Below, one piece after another: positions 13,090 to 24,611 of a stretch of 64,000 nucleotides of DNA. The stretch is from NCBI GenBank assembly GCA_936440205.1, contig OW387134.1, positions 67,049,427 through 67,113,426 of the forward strand, given 5' to 3'. Every line of letters starts with the position of its first letter. Within the stretch, counting starts at the first letter, position 1. The notes under the pieces were generated by a model that did no database searches, was not told where the DNA came from, and saw only the letters and a list, made by a program, of their open reading frames with translations. Made by a program: the position numbers and the translations under genes. The DNA is from Lepidonotus clava. Taxonomy: Eukaryota; Annelida; Polychaeta; Phyllodocida; Polynoidae.

Positions 13090-13618
13090 CATTTTGAATA
13101 GAAGGCTCTTGGTGTGAAAGTCCTGTACATACAATTTTGCTTTTTAAATCCCTAATCTTCGGGTGTACATACACCAAACAGATGCAGAGAGTAAAGATGA
13201 TTTTTCCCATTCACAGGTCTCCAGTTGGAGATCTAGGCAGAAGTCCACCATAGAGATTAGCAGTGTTAGGATCTTGTTGGCCGATCTCACATCTCCAATG
13301 GTTAATCCAACTAATGTCCACCACAGAGACGTGCGGAGCTATACTAGTGTTGGCCCTTATCACATCCCCAGTGGTGCCGTTCTCACACTTTCAGTGTAAG
13401 ATCTAGATGAACGTCTAACATAGAAACAAGTAGGGTGAAGATCTTCTTGGCCCTTTTCCCACCCCCAGTGGTACAGATCTAGCAAGACGTCTACCATCGC
13501 AACAAGCTTGGTTACGACCTTGTCAGTCTTTCTCAGGTCATGTTTGTAGATCTAGTCAAACCATAGAGCTGAGTGGGGTAAAGGTCTGGCCAGCCCCTCT
13601 CACGCCTCCAGTTGTTGA

Positions 13619-14152
13619 TTAAAGGCCATATTCCACTTTGCGGCAGGGCCCATTTGCGGTCGCTATTTAAGTCTGCCGCAAGTAGTTTGCGGTTCTGATA
13701 CCAACATGTTGGTATACCGTATTCGGGAGTCTACCCAGTGGGCGCCGCCATGTTGACCAAGGGATGGTCCTGATTGGCTGATAAGGCCAGCTTGTCCACC
13801 CACAGGCAGTGGCGCCAAAGAGGTGCGCATGCGCAGAACAGGACTCCCGAATGGGGTATACCTGAGCAGGTGACGCAAACAGGTGACGCAAACAGGTGAC
13901 GCAAACACTTATATTCCATCTCGTTTGCGGCCACCGCAAACTCCTTTGCGGCCACCACAAACTTGTTTGCGGCCATTTGCTTGCGTCTGGTGGCCACAAG
14001 CAAGTGGATTATAGCAGTAGGGTGCTGCAAATGTGTTTGCGGCAGCCTACCGCAACGATGTTTGCGGCCACCCTGAACGCGTTTGTGGCCACCCTGAACG
14101 CATCTTTTCATGGTGACGCTAGCAAGTGTCGCATAGTGGAATAAGGCCTTAA
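13619..14152. mobile_element. TTAA-flanked MITE (piggyBac-like ends), GGCCATATTCCAC family
   Basis: TTAA at 13619-13622 and 14149-14152 flanks the inverted ends aGGCCATATTCCACTTTGCGGC and GTCGCATAGTGGAATAAGGCC. The interior is full of TTTGCGG / CCGCAAA motifs in both orientations, with a three-fold CAGGTGACGCAAA tandem at 13866-13905. It is inserted in a minisatellite unit; sister units show the empty site with one TTAA-like position. The TTAA duplication and length fit piggyBac-derived MITEs. Confidence 0.82.
13711..13862. repeat. Nested inverted repeat inside the TTAA MITE
   Basis: GGTATACCGTATTCGGGAGT at the left is mirrored by ACTCCCGAATGGGGTATACC at the right, enclosing a GC-rich core with CGCATGCGCAG. 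This looks like a second small MITE nested in the first, or an internal hairpin of it. Confidence 0.55.
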
Positions 14153-14240
14153 GTCTAATGTTCCACCATAGAGATGAGTCAGTTAGGATGTTGTTACACC
14201 TTTGCAGGTAAAGATCTCACACATCCAGTTGTAGATCTGG

Positions 14241-17200
14241 TCAAACGTCCACCATAGAGATAAGCAGTGTAAAGATCTCATCGGCCTGCTGGTGGTGGGG
14301 GTTGATCACCTTCACCCTCCGGTGGGACCCGGCCATCTGACGCTCGATCTCCTCGAACCCTTTGTCGCCAGACAGGATCGTGAAGGGGATGTGGCTTGGT
14401 AGGCGCTCATCCATTCGACCCACCTGTGACGGAAAATTAAAATGGTTCCTTCATTCCCGAGCATTAGCACAATCATTAAATTTTGAATGGCCACTAGGAA
14501 AGGACATTAATGAGAAAGTGTAATGCTACTTGTCAATCGTAATGCCGCTAATAGAAAGTGGTGTCGTAAATCAAATGTCCAGTTAAGAATTGGCCATGTC
14601 CCTTATCGGTGTCTACTTTTAGTGACTGTCTTTGTCACTAGAATAATGATCCAGGAATGGTAGTAGAGACTGATAAAAAGAAAAACCTAAAATGTCCAAT
14701 ATGAAATACACATCTATACATGTAATACATAGGTACATATTTAATGGCTTTTCTTTCTTTTTTCTCTCTTTTTTTTTTTTAACTTTTTAGACAACAAAAG
14801 CCTGAAAACCTGAAATTCCCTGAAACCTGTAACCTTGATGATCTATGGCCCTACGTTTAGTCTGAAGGAGACCCCTAGTGGAGAAAACTGTTACTAAAAG
14901 TGGGTAGTTCCCTTACGTGCATACAGATGGCGAAGTCGGCGGCGTCCTTCCTCGTCCCGCACCGGTCATTCATGTAGAAGCAGTTACGGGCCAAGGCTCG
15001 GCGGTAGGCCACGGAGCTGCAAACATAGATATAGGACTGACATAGTACTTCATTTTGATTATATCTTTAATTTTTGATTCCCTGGTTAAGATATAGGGAA
15101 CAGAATGGCCTATTCTAATCATCCCGAAAATAGATGTGTGGTCTATCCCTGCCGCTTTTTTTTCTTCCTATAATTCAATTAATTGTGTGAGACGTGACGA
15201 TGAAGTGTCCAGTTCAGAAAAAATATTTAAAAAATCAATTAATTGTGCTTCAAATATCATACTAGCATGAACATATGGATGCCATTTCAATTTAATTGTT
15301 TAAAATCAATAGAAATTTAAATTTAGGAGATATATATGTATTTAGTTAAGATCTCATAGCGTTTAAGTAATATTGTTAATTCCTTATCAGAATTTAATCA
15401 AGATTAAGTTCATTTTAAAATAATAAAATCTTTTTATACATCTAACAATCCTTATTTCCTGATGTGGAATCACATCATTAATCAGCAAATAATGTTTCAA
15501 TGAAGACAAGGAGTTAGTTTAGTCTAAATAAAGAATATCATAACAGAACAGCAATGTAAACAAAAAAATCATACTTCAGAGGTTCTTTCCAGTTTGTAGC
15601 TCCACCATGGAAACCCCAGACAAAGACGTTATCCGGCAAGGGTTGGTAGAGCTTCTGAAAAAAGCCGTGCCAGTTGTCAAAGTCCACATAGATGATGTGC
15701 CTCATTTTGTCCAGCTCTTTGAGTGCCGGGGGCTCTCTGGCCTTGTTCTTTGAGGCACTGGCTAATGTTGGGTGGTTTGAACTGTGTAGAGTAGGACTAA
15801 CTTTTGGAGAAGGTCCTTTTGGTTTCGTCCTAGAACTAGGTGCCTTTTGTCCTGATATTTGATTATTTGTGCTGGGAAGACTAGCGCTAATACTCGGGTA
15901 AGGACCTTTGGTGTTGCTTTTCGAGTTTGTAGCATTCTGATTTACATTCGGCAGAACAGGGCTTACACCAGAAGCTGACTGACTAGGGTAGGATGTAGAG
16001 CCTGATGTCTTTTGCCCCACTACTTTTTGAACTGCACTGGGAAGATTACTCTTGGGAAGAATTGGCCCCTTTGGCTTTTCCTTAGGTGGAGTTGGTACTT
16101 TTGTTCTCCTGGCTGGCTTGGCAATGAGCCTTGGTGACCTCCTTAACTCTGACCGGTGAAGTTCTTCCGGGTCATCCTCCATAGGGGAACATCCCTTTCT
16201 GTTGTCTGGATTCCAGTTTGGGTCAGTGTGGAGGTTATCCTCTCTAGGGGTATGTCCCTCTCTGTTCTGTGGATTACAGTTCAAATCTTGGAGGTCTATC
16301 ATTTCAATTTCATCGTCATCTTCATCCAACTCTTCTAACAGAGATGCTAGACGATCTTGCTTGCTGTTATTGGTATTGAATGTTACTGTTAAGCTCTTCT
16401 TTGCTTGACATGAACTGGGGTTTTCATCATTCAACACAAGCCGGGCATTGGTCTTGAGCTTTTTGGCTGAGTGACTTAATGCTTTCCTTTCATCTGACTT
16501 TCTTTTTCTCTTTTTGGCCGATGCGGTTAGGGTGGGGGAGCCTGCCGGTGAGGCTGAACCGTGTCCTTTTTGATGATGCTTCTTATTATCACATACACAT
16601 TTTGGTGCTGGGGACCCTTTCTTTGGGTCGCGCCATCGCGATGCGGTGCACACCTCACACGCTGTGCCCGGGTTCGGAGGCGATGCATCGGGGGTTGAAT
16701 TTGTCGAACTGTTCGCTGATGCAACTAAAGCTGCTGGTGTACGTTTCACTGGGCCTCCCTTCTTGGGACTCACTTTACCAGGGTTTGTGGCAGAGCTGCC
16801 AGATGCTACACCTTGGCCCTGGTTTATGACTATAGACATTTGTTCCTCACCCGCAGGGTCTATGAGGCGAATCTGTCTGGGCGCGCTGGCTGCTGCGCCA
16901 TCCGCACTCTTTGTTCCAATTATCTCTATGGATAGGGACCGGTTGACCACTGCGGGCGACTCAGTAAGGTCAATGCACTCAGCTTCTTCGGCCAGCGAGT
17001 CGTCTATGATACAAATACTATTGTCCCGGTGCTCCGGCACCTCATCGTTAGTCGCCTCACCTGCTTCTGTCGCGTCTCCGTCTCTCCTTCCTCCTTCAGC
17101 CTCCCCATCAGGATCCAAAGGTGCATCTTCCACGCCCTCACCAGGCACTAAGGGTATATGTGACAAAGACCTGCGGAGTATAAAGTCTGCCGTTGTGTTG

Positions 17201-20200
17201 CAGTCATTCTCAACGATCATCCCCATCATGGTGGGGCTGCATTGGTGGAACGCGCCAAGCCCGTCCGGTGGGAGGGTCTGGTAGAGCCGCTGACACTGCA
17301 CACATGTGTACCCACACATCAACGATGGCCACACATCAGCCTGAAACAACAAGGAAACAGGGCTCACGAAATTTCAAAATGGCTGGGTGTCCACAGGACC
17401 CCCAGACTATGACTCCTGGGTGTCCAACACATAAACTCGGGGTGTCCCATAGGCTAAGCCTTGGTAATGGGGTATGATTTCAAAGGTGTCCACAGGACAC
17501 CATGAGGGTCCTGTCTGGTTGTCCTAGGGCTTTAAGGGGGTGGACAGGACACCCAGGACGCTAGGTATTGGAGTAAAAATCTTGTGCACATGTGGTCAGA
17601 TGTATTTGTGCCGGCCTCTTGCCCCCAAAATAATCCTCCTTAGGAGGCTCAACTGGCAATCTTCCCCTGGGAGGGGACCCTCGAGAGTGAGGTCCAACAG
17701 TCCAACATTGAATTTAAGAATATATATATTTAAAAAAAAGAATAAAAATGAATTTAAGAATATATACACATTGTAATATTATATATTAAATACAGTGACT
17801 AGGAATAGGAACGAGTTAGCTTTTAGGTATGAATCCTAGAAAGCTATAAGAAGAAAGGGATATATATTTAGTTTATTCCCCATTATTAAAAACTGTGGAA
17901 GTGGGACCTGGCAGGACCCGCCCCTCATGGGCCAAATTAGGACCCGTGGCCACCGATCCTAACTCCTTTCAATCTACTTGGGGGTCAGATGCCCGGCACA
18001 CATTCTTTTTTTTGTTAATCACCATGTGAATACCATAATCATGTGGTGATTGGATAATCTGAAATAAATCCTAGGTGAGAAGTATGATTTATAACCAACT
18101 GTAAAATTACTCGTTTCGAACGATACCTGTAATTTGGCGCCCAGTACCTGGCTAGGAATTATGCACTTTCTAGGTTGGAACTTCATGACGTTTTATATTG
18201 TTTTATAGAAATAATCATTAAATTCTGATTAAAGTTCTTAACTAAATAAACAAGGGCTCCATACCGTTTACAAGTGGAGCAGTATATAGAGTGCTTAACA
18301 AATCACGTCATGGTTTTGGACTTTTCCCCACAAAACTTGAGACCAAGAGAAGTAGCGTATCTGCAAGTGATATAGCTTACTAAAGAGAAGGAAAGTTTTC
18401 TCAATATCGTGTTAATCAAAAGCTGTCATGACAATGCCAAAATTAAAAGGTTTTTCCTGAACCACTCTTCTTAACAAGACACTAGATTCTAAATGTACGG
18501 GGACTGTGACTTTACATGTCTCTGATTAAACTTACCGGTGTTTTCTGAGTGAAGGACATGATCTGGTGTCCCTGTAGGACGTGTGCGTTGAGCGTGGCCG
18601 AGTCGGGCATTGCCATGCTGCAGTCCAAACACTCGACCGAGGACGGTACGGCACGACACGCTTTAAGGAACGCCTCGTACACGGGTTCTGTCAGGTATTG
18701 CGGCTGGACAGGACCCTTGTCACCTATAAGAAGTATGGGATGACAGCTTTAGGAAACATTATCTTGTAAAATCAACTAAGTGTTCACTAATTTCATGTTA
18801 CATTATTTGAGGCCTTTTGCAGATGTTTTATTTTGGAAAATTATTTCCTGTTTTTATTTCAATTCATAATTGATGTCCCTTAAAATAACCTACATTTGAG
18901 GGAAAAACAGATTTTTGTAATGACATTTGCAGTCCGGAATGAATCTGTTAAACGTGCGTAAGACCAAGTGCAGGACTTTACTGTTGGATGCACACTTTTC
19001 TAGTGTTTGCACCCAGATATATATATAGCATTTGCTTAAAACTGCATGCCTTACACAAGAGAGAGTGTTAGGTTTTTGTGGCCCATGTGCAGTTTCTGGC
19101 CTTATATATGCATGGGACAAATACTTTATTTCGGACACTCCTCACCTGTTAGTGGGTGGAGGTTGGTGCGGTGGCCCTCCTTGTGCTGGTGCATGAGGCA
19201 GTTGGCGGCGTTGGGGAAGACGAGGTAACACTGCAGACAGATGTAGCCCGCGACAGGCACGGGCACCTGCAGGTGGTCGTGGCCGACCTCCTCCATGTGC
19301 ACGTGACACGCCTCCGCACTCTGAAACAAACAACAGTTTTGTTATTCCTTATAAGTACCCTTTGTACATATCAGAGAAATTTCACAGTTATAAATAATTT
19401 TTTATCAAATGTAAAAATACTCATGTACATCATATTTAGATGATGATGTATGCGAGTTGCCGTTGGATGCTTCTTTGTAGTTAAATAAGACAAAAAGATT
19501 TTTTTTTTCAATTCTCCCTACCACGGATAGCTGAATTTCATCATTTTAAGGACCTGCAGGCTAATTTAGGTTGATTTTGTCGATAAAACTCCTAGAAATA
19601 CTAAAGGAAATAATGAAATAATTGCTATTTATCCATCTATACTGAACTAATTTTCAAACAACTCAAGAAATAGAAATGTATATTTGTACTAATTTGAAAA
19701 ATAATGATGGATAGTTTTACTCAATGGTAATCTACAAATAGTTGCACAACTCATGAAAATTTCAATGCTAAAACCTTGAGTTTTGTCGACATATTACCCA
19801 GCATGCATCCTGTTCTAGGCTAACCAGCAGGTAGAATTCAAGAAAATGGCTATCCGTGGTTGGGAGAATTGTCTGCATACATAAAACCTTGACCAAGGTT
19901 TATTAAGTGAAATAGCTTTTCTTTTTTTATCAAATCAGGATGCAACCAGCAGGTAGGTTGTGGTTTTTCGTTAGTCACTCTTGGAGACAGACTCAGAATC
20001 ATTCTCTTTTACTCTTGATATGTACATCTTGTCATTAACATATCGTGTAACTGAAACCAATATAGATAACAGCCCAAACAACTGAAATCATATAATTCTG
20101 AAAGCTTCACAATCTGCCATGCATGACCAAAGCTACTGGGCTTTTCAACTCTACCTATACTAAACACAAGGACACAGGTTGAGGTATGGAAGAAAAATAT

Positions 20201-23200
20201 CGGTTACAAAACCGAAAAAACCCGGGTTATTCGTTTTTTTTTCTATATATGAAAGGAATGCTTGAATGATGAGATATGAGGATATGAATACGAATTATCG
20301 AGCGAATTATCGATTGATTTTAAACAAGATGCACATGCGAGCGCGAGTGGAGTGAAGCCGCCCGCCATTGTCCTCTATTATCGTTCACCTGCACGCGGAA
20401 AACACTAACCTTTTCTTCGATGCCGATCGTAAATATCGACATAATTCTTCACGATATATCGACCCAGACCAGCTCCTGATATTAGTAATCCATAGTATAT
20501 ACTCCATTTTGCTGGACGATGCCGATTTAAGGCGTAAAAGGCGGTTACCCGCGGAGAACAACTACACGTGTCCCGACAGCGACGCGCCATCTTGGCCTAT
20601 GCCTGAGCACCGGCTGACAGGGTCAATGCGAGCGATGCGCTTCGTCCCGGAAAGGATTGCGCATGGAAAATAGTGCGACGAATTTCTTTATTTTCTGGAT
20701 TATATCGATTCCTTCTTCCTAAATTAAGATGGTAACATCAATAAGGTATCGACATGAACCTATATGGCGCGTTTAGTCGACTGAAACGCGCGGGATATGG
20801 GCGAAATAGGCGAGCATTCCCGGCTGACTTTCCGATCAGAGGCCGGGGGCCGCCATGTTCGCCGTCATCACCCTCATTAACATAATCATACTACACGGCA
20901 TCCAGCACCCTATAGGCCTTTGAATGCTGAGACGTCGATGTTATACAGTTTGACCCCTGTCAATCTCCATCCCGATCTCGGCTAAGGCTAAGTCAATGGT
21001 CAATTTCTGGTATAGGCATTACATAGTGAATGTACTGCAGACCGGATGTAGGTCTAAATTTGCGATCTTGTTTCCGCTGGTGGCGGTTTGATTCAATGGA
21101 GTTTCCCGCCTTTTTGTCCAAGTCATTTACCCGGGCGAGATTCGATTTGATCGATCATATTTCGAAGACGACTTGATAATACAGCGAGCCCGGGTAAAAA
21201 TAGATGACAGTTTTGACACAGTACCTTGAAGAGGTCTCCACAGGTGGTGCAGCAGAATATGGGTGTCGAGCTGTCGCACCGGCCATTTTCCAGGTGTCGC
21301 GCGGGGTGGCAGGGGGAGTGGTTGTGGCCTTCTGTGTGTTCGAGGAATCTCCCGAGTGATGAGAACTCGATCTCACAGTTGAGCACGTCACACCGCTGGT
21401 GGACCTCACTCTTACTGGGGCGTGAGACAGTTTCGGCTGCTCGGACGGTGCTGCGGACAAGAGACGGTCGAGGTCCTGGCCTCGGGGCTGCCCTGCCTTC
21501 TGTCGCCCCTAATCCTGCATTCCTAACAGGTATGGTGTTTCTGGCACTGCCACTGCCGGGTTCACCTGGGAGTAAACAAAGATATTATACAGGGTTCCCA
21601 GGCATTTTTGAAAATCAATTTAAGATCTTTTAAAGACGAATTTAAGACCAAGATCCGGAAAAATAAAGACCTATCAAACGTGTGCGAAGAAAAATTTCAA
21701 AATGATGAAGGAATTAAATTTCAAGTAAGTGTACTCACTTGAAAGTTGAATTTAGAATTTTCATTACAACTTATCTAAACTTCTCACAAAATTCAATTTA
21801 AGACCTTTTTAAGACCTCTACCTGCAAAACGGTCAAATTTAAGACCATGTCAAGGCCTTAAATTTGAGAAAATCAATTTAAGACCTTTTAAGACCTGAGT
21901 GGGAACCCTGTTATAGCTACACTCAGTTTCACCTTAAACGTCCTAACGGTGGACCCCCCTATGAGAATCTGTGCAAACAGGTAACAAGCAAATCTGTCTC
22001 TTTCACCCTTTTCAGAAGCATCAACAATCTATGTTCGAAAAATTGTCTGATATCCTGCAGTTTGTCATTCATTAGGTTGATTAACCTTTTGGCGAGTGAT
22101 TAACTTGTACGTGCCCGTATTGATTACCAATCATAATTTTTTTTCCTTTTTTTATTTTGCTTGAAAGTGTTCTGGGGTCCCTAATCCACATCAAATCGTT
22201 CTGCATTTTTCTAGTGGTAGTGTCACAGTTTTGACTTTTTGGTCCAGATTTGATTATGATACTCAAAGGATTTCTATAGAGAGCAGATTACTCGTCTCGC
22301 TTACTTTTGTGTCTCCCGCCGTGTTTAGAGATCCAGTGGCTGGCTTCATACTGGGCACCATAGTTAGGGCCAGTCATCCGTCGGTTAAACTGGGCGTGCA
22401 CCTTCTCCACCTCTCTCCGCGTCCGGTGGGCTTGGATCTTTATAAAAGAGAAGTGTCAATGTTCAACACCTATTTTCATAAAAGCTGAAATAACGGGCTT
22501 GTATATATTTTTTCTCAACTTTAAGTGTTACCATTTAAGACATATAATTTCTCAAATACCTAGTGAAGTACACAGATCTACATCAATATGAAAATGAGAC
22601 GTTGAAATAATTATCGAACCAACACGAAGAGTTGACTTTGTGATGTATGTCAGAAGGTTTTGTTAACCGACATGTTTCATCTTTTTACAGGTTTCTTCAT
22701 GGTTATGAAAATTATTGTTGCATTAGAAAAATAACTCCAAAAGCTCATGATTTGAGCCTATCATTCTCTTCATCTCGGTAATGTTTTAGATGCGATCACA
22801 GGGATATATAAGGTACAATATGTTCATAAACAGTAGATGAATTTAGCACAGTACCTTTTGTTCCTGTTCCCTGTACCTTTGCTCAATTCGTTCATCCAAG
22901 TCATCAAAGGCTGGATGCAAAGGCCGCACGTATCCACTTGGACCAGGCTACCACCACGTTATGAAAAATTAACAATAGAAAGTAAAATATTCATATCAAA
23001 GGCTATTGTAACAAGATTATGATTGTATTTCTTTCCAGATACAGGATCCGGTAATTAGATACAAGCAGAGTATTTTGATTGGTCTTCAAAATGCTATGCA
23101 ACCGATATCGGATTACACGTACACCTAAATGTGATGTTCATTTTAAAGAAAACTTTTTTTTTTGAGATAACAGTGAATATATCTTGGATACAACCGATGT

Positions 23201-23402
23201 CGTTTAGATGTTTCCGTGGACCTCAGCATAGTCTATATATTTCAATTCAGCAGTTCCTCTGACTAGTCCACGAAACGTCAAACGAAAACTAATCAAATTT
23301 GCACAGGATTAAAAATTCGTATGAAACATTCAAACCTCATCCAATCATATAATATTTACTTCGTTGCATGAGTGAACAATGAATTACCTGATTGTTGTCC
23401 AT
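14241..23402 (-). CDS. ZNF451-like: ZNF451-like zinc-finger protein with PIN-like C-terminal domain (complete, 9 coding exons)
   Basis: Coding exons on the minus strand, in order: 23402-23388, 22947-22855, 22437-22305, 21565-21225, 19320-19146, 18723-18536, 17340-15575, 15016-14917, 14423-14241. All have GT-AG ends and phases agree; the total is 2,994 nt, 997 aa. The product starts MDNNQ, then has a charged helix, then C2H2 fingers: CDVLNC..H..H, CTTCGDLFK..H..H (split exactly by an intron), CLQC..H..H, CLDC..H..H and a CVQC..HQC variant near residues 320-350. A long disordered middle follows with acidic, Ser/Pro and KKRKRK nuclear-signal tracts, and hydrophobic/acidic motifs ICIIDDS, CIDLTES and EMIDLQD that look like SUMO-interaction motifs. 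The C-terminus holds a PIN-like domain: YVDFDNW, VWGFHGG, RCGTRKDAADFAICMH, ILSGDKGF, INPH. This finger and PIN-like layout is that of ZNF451, which in vertebrates is a nuclear SUMO E3/E4 ligase. It has fewer fingers than the human protein, and a vertebrate-type tandem SIM is not visible at the N-terminus. Confidence 0.9.
17608..17999. mobile_element. MITE with GTGCCGG..TGCCCCCA ends; central block shared with 23745-23835
   Basis: GTGCCGGCCTCTTGCCCCC at the left is mirrored by GGGGGTCAGATGCCCGGCAC at the right. The central 17780-17880 segment (GTGACTAGGAATAGG, ACGAGTTAGC, TTTTAGGTATGAA, GGGATATATATTTAGTTT) recurs in inverse orientation at about 23745-23835. It lies in the intron between exons 18536-18723 and 15575-17340 of the ZNF451-like gene. 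Confidence 0.6.
20330..20950. promoter_or_regulatory. CpG-rich block inside a ZNF451-like intron
   Basis: The block is rich in CG dinucleotides (GCGAGCGCGAGTGG, GCGCGTTTAGTCGACTGAAACGCGCGGG) against AT-rich surroundings. It contains no splice-bounded ORF with family features. It might be an internal promoter, an enhancer or a transposon remnant. Confidence 0.35.
21590..21910. mobile_element. MITE with CAGGGTTCCCA ends (hAT-like)
   Basis: CAGGGTTCCCAGG and GTGGGAACCCTG are inverted ends, flanked by TTATA at 21585-21589 and 21911-21915. The body repeats AATTTAAGACC / TTTTAAGACC five or more times. It sits just upstream of the exon carrying the first finger, about 20 nt from that acceptor. Confidence 0.7.
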
Positions 23403-23680
23403 GTTATCTGCTTTATCAAATCTCTCAAGCTATCTGGAAGGCAGAAATGACAATGATTGTTTGCATTGTTGCTACTTGGAAAAGAAACACTTCAAACAGG
23501 CTTGTTTGAAACGAAGACATGATGCATTAGACGTAAAGAATACAACAAAATACTTATAAATGCAGATATGTTGACTCAAGAGTCAAGTTCTCCTTCACGG
23601 GCCTCAGGCCTAAGCCTAACTGAGTTAGACTCAGGAGTTACAAACTCCTGAGACTCAGGCTGAGTCTGAGGAATAGACTA

Positions 23681-23940
23681 ACTGGAGAACTCGGTCCAGG
23701 AGAAATCGGTCCGCAGGAGAACTCGGTCCACAGACTGTTTCTAATGGAAAGGAAACTAAATATATATCCCTCTCTTCTAATAGATGTCTAGGGTTCATAC
23801 CTAAAAGGCTAACTCGTCCCTATTCCTAGTCACTATGGATTGAGAAAGGCTAAAACATCATTGGACCGAGTTCTCCAGAGGACCGAGTTCTCCTGGAGTC
23901 TGGACCGAGTTCTCCTGCGGACCGAGAAGAGTTCTCCAGT
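23681..23940. repeat. Inverted repeat with GGAGAACTCGGTCC motif
   Basis: ACTGGAGAACTCGGTCC and its variants occur three times on the left, and their inverse (GGACCGAGTTCTCC) three or four times on the right. They enclose the block shared with the 17608-17999 element. It lies upstream of the ZNF451-like start codon, within the 5'UTR intron. Confidence 0.6.
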
Positions 23941-24338
23941 TACCACTACGTCTACGAGTCTCCTCTTCAAGTAATGTCCATACACCTAATTCTGATAGTT
24001 CTTCTCATTTACACTATTTTATAAAACCATCTGCATTGCAGTAGCAGCTGAACGGTTTCACTTTCAGACGAAGGGACTTTCCCAGTTTCACTCAAACCTT
24101 CTTTTTACGGTTTTGTGGCTTAGCCGAGGTAATCACTTGGATGCAACTTGCACGTAATATCGCCCACAAACTAACCAAAAGTTTGAAGTTCCTGAAAACG
24201 GCCACACAGAAGTAATTAGAGACTAACATGTAAATCAAACTGGTCTACAGTTTTTCAAATAAATAAGGACCCTTCTTGAATCCTAACTAAGACTTGGCGA
24301 TGAATTTTGATTCAAAATGCTTGTCTCTGCCAACTTAC

Positions 24339-24420
24339 CATCGCGGCTGAAGTGGAGACCGAACTTTCGCGCGTCACAGAGTGTTGATACGATATTGAAT
24401 TCTAAGGCTTGTACGCTCAA
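24339..24420 (-). promoter_or_regulatory. Candidate non-coding first exon / promoter of the ZNF451-like gene
   Basis: On the minus strand, CGCGATG followed by GTAAGTTGG is a strong donor at 24338-24333. An acceptor CTTCCAG near 23435 starts the exon that carries MDNNQ. Splicing would place an ATG exactly at the junction and open a three-codon uORF (M-I-A-stop) ahead of the main start. The 5' boundary is a guess. Confidence 0.45.
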
Positions 24421-24554
24421 AAGTTACTTAATACTCTCCTTGAAACATTCATTGCAGCAAGAATAGTTGTCAATCCTTTTAAATGTGCCTGAAACAGGTT
24501 ATTCGCCTCCTGTCCGTGTGTTTTGATCCGTATTTCAAAATCGCGTCCCTGAGT

Positions 24555-24611
24555 GGCGACACCTGGTGGATTCTACGGAAACCAAGTTAATTTCTGCCAC
24601 TAGAGGGCAGT
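24555..24611. promoter_or_regulatory. Divergent pair of CTCF-like motifs
   Basis: 24597-24611 reads CCACTAGAGGGCAGT on the plus strand, a full match to the known core CCASYAGRKGGCRSY. 24555-24569 reads CCACCAGGTGTCGCC on the minus strand, one mismatch from the same core. The motifs are 27 bp apart, point away from each other and sit between two divergent genes. Confidence 0.5.

Larger units (their letters stand above)
8842..13200. other. Intergenic region between convergent genes
   Basis: It contains the methyltransferase 3'UTR and three inverted-repeat elements listed separately. Short ORFs here are AT-rich and lack family features; I see no further gene. AATTCCCTGTTTTCCCTG-like strings recur at 9950-10070 and 11210-11470 and suggest relics of one repeat family. 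Confidence 0.5.
13205..14300. repeat. Degenerate minisatellite derived from the ZNF451-like coding 3' end
   Basis: Units of about 65-95 bp contain CCAGTTG..GATCTagtcAAACGTC, then CCACCATAGAGATnAGcagtg, then (a/g)GATCTtnTtGGCC. About seven units can be counted. The unit nearest the gene includes the last 14 codons and the stop of the ZNF451-like gene (14241-14290); the rest run on as its 3' flank or UTR. A TTAA MITE interrupts one unit. Confidence 0.75.

Noticed and set aside
16646-17284. 212-codon plus-strand ORF
   Set aside because: Shadow of the large ZNF451-like exon; no motifs and no splice support.
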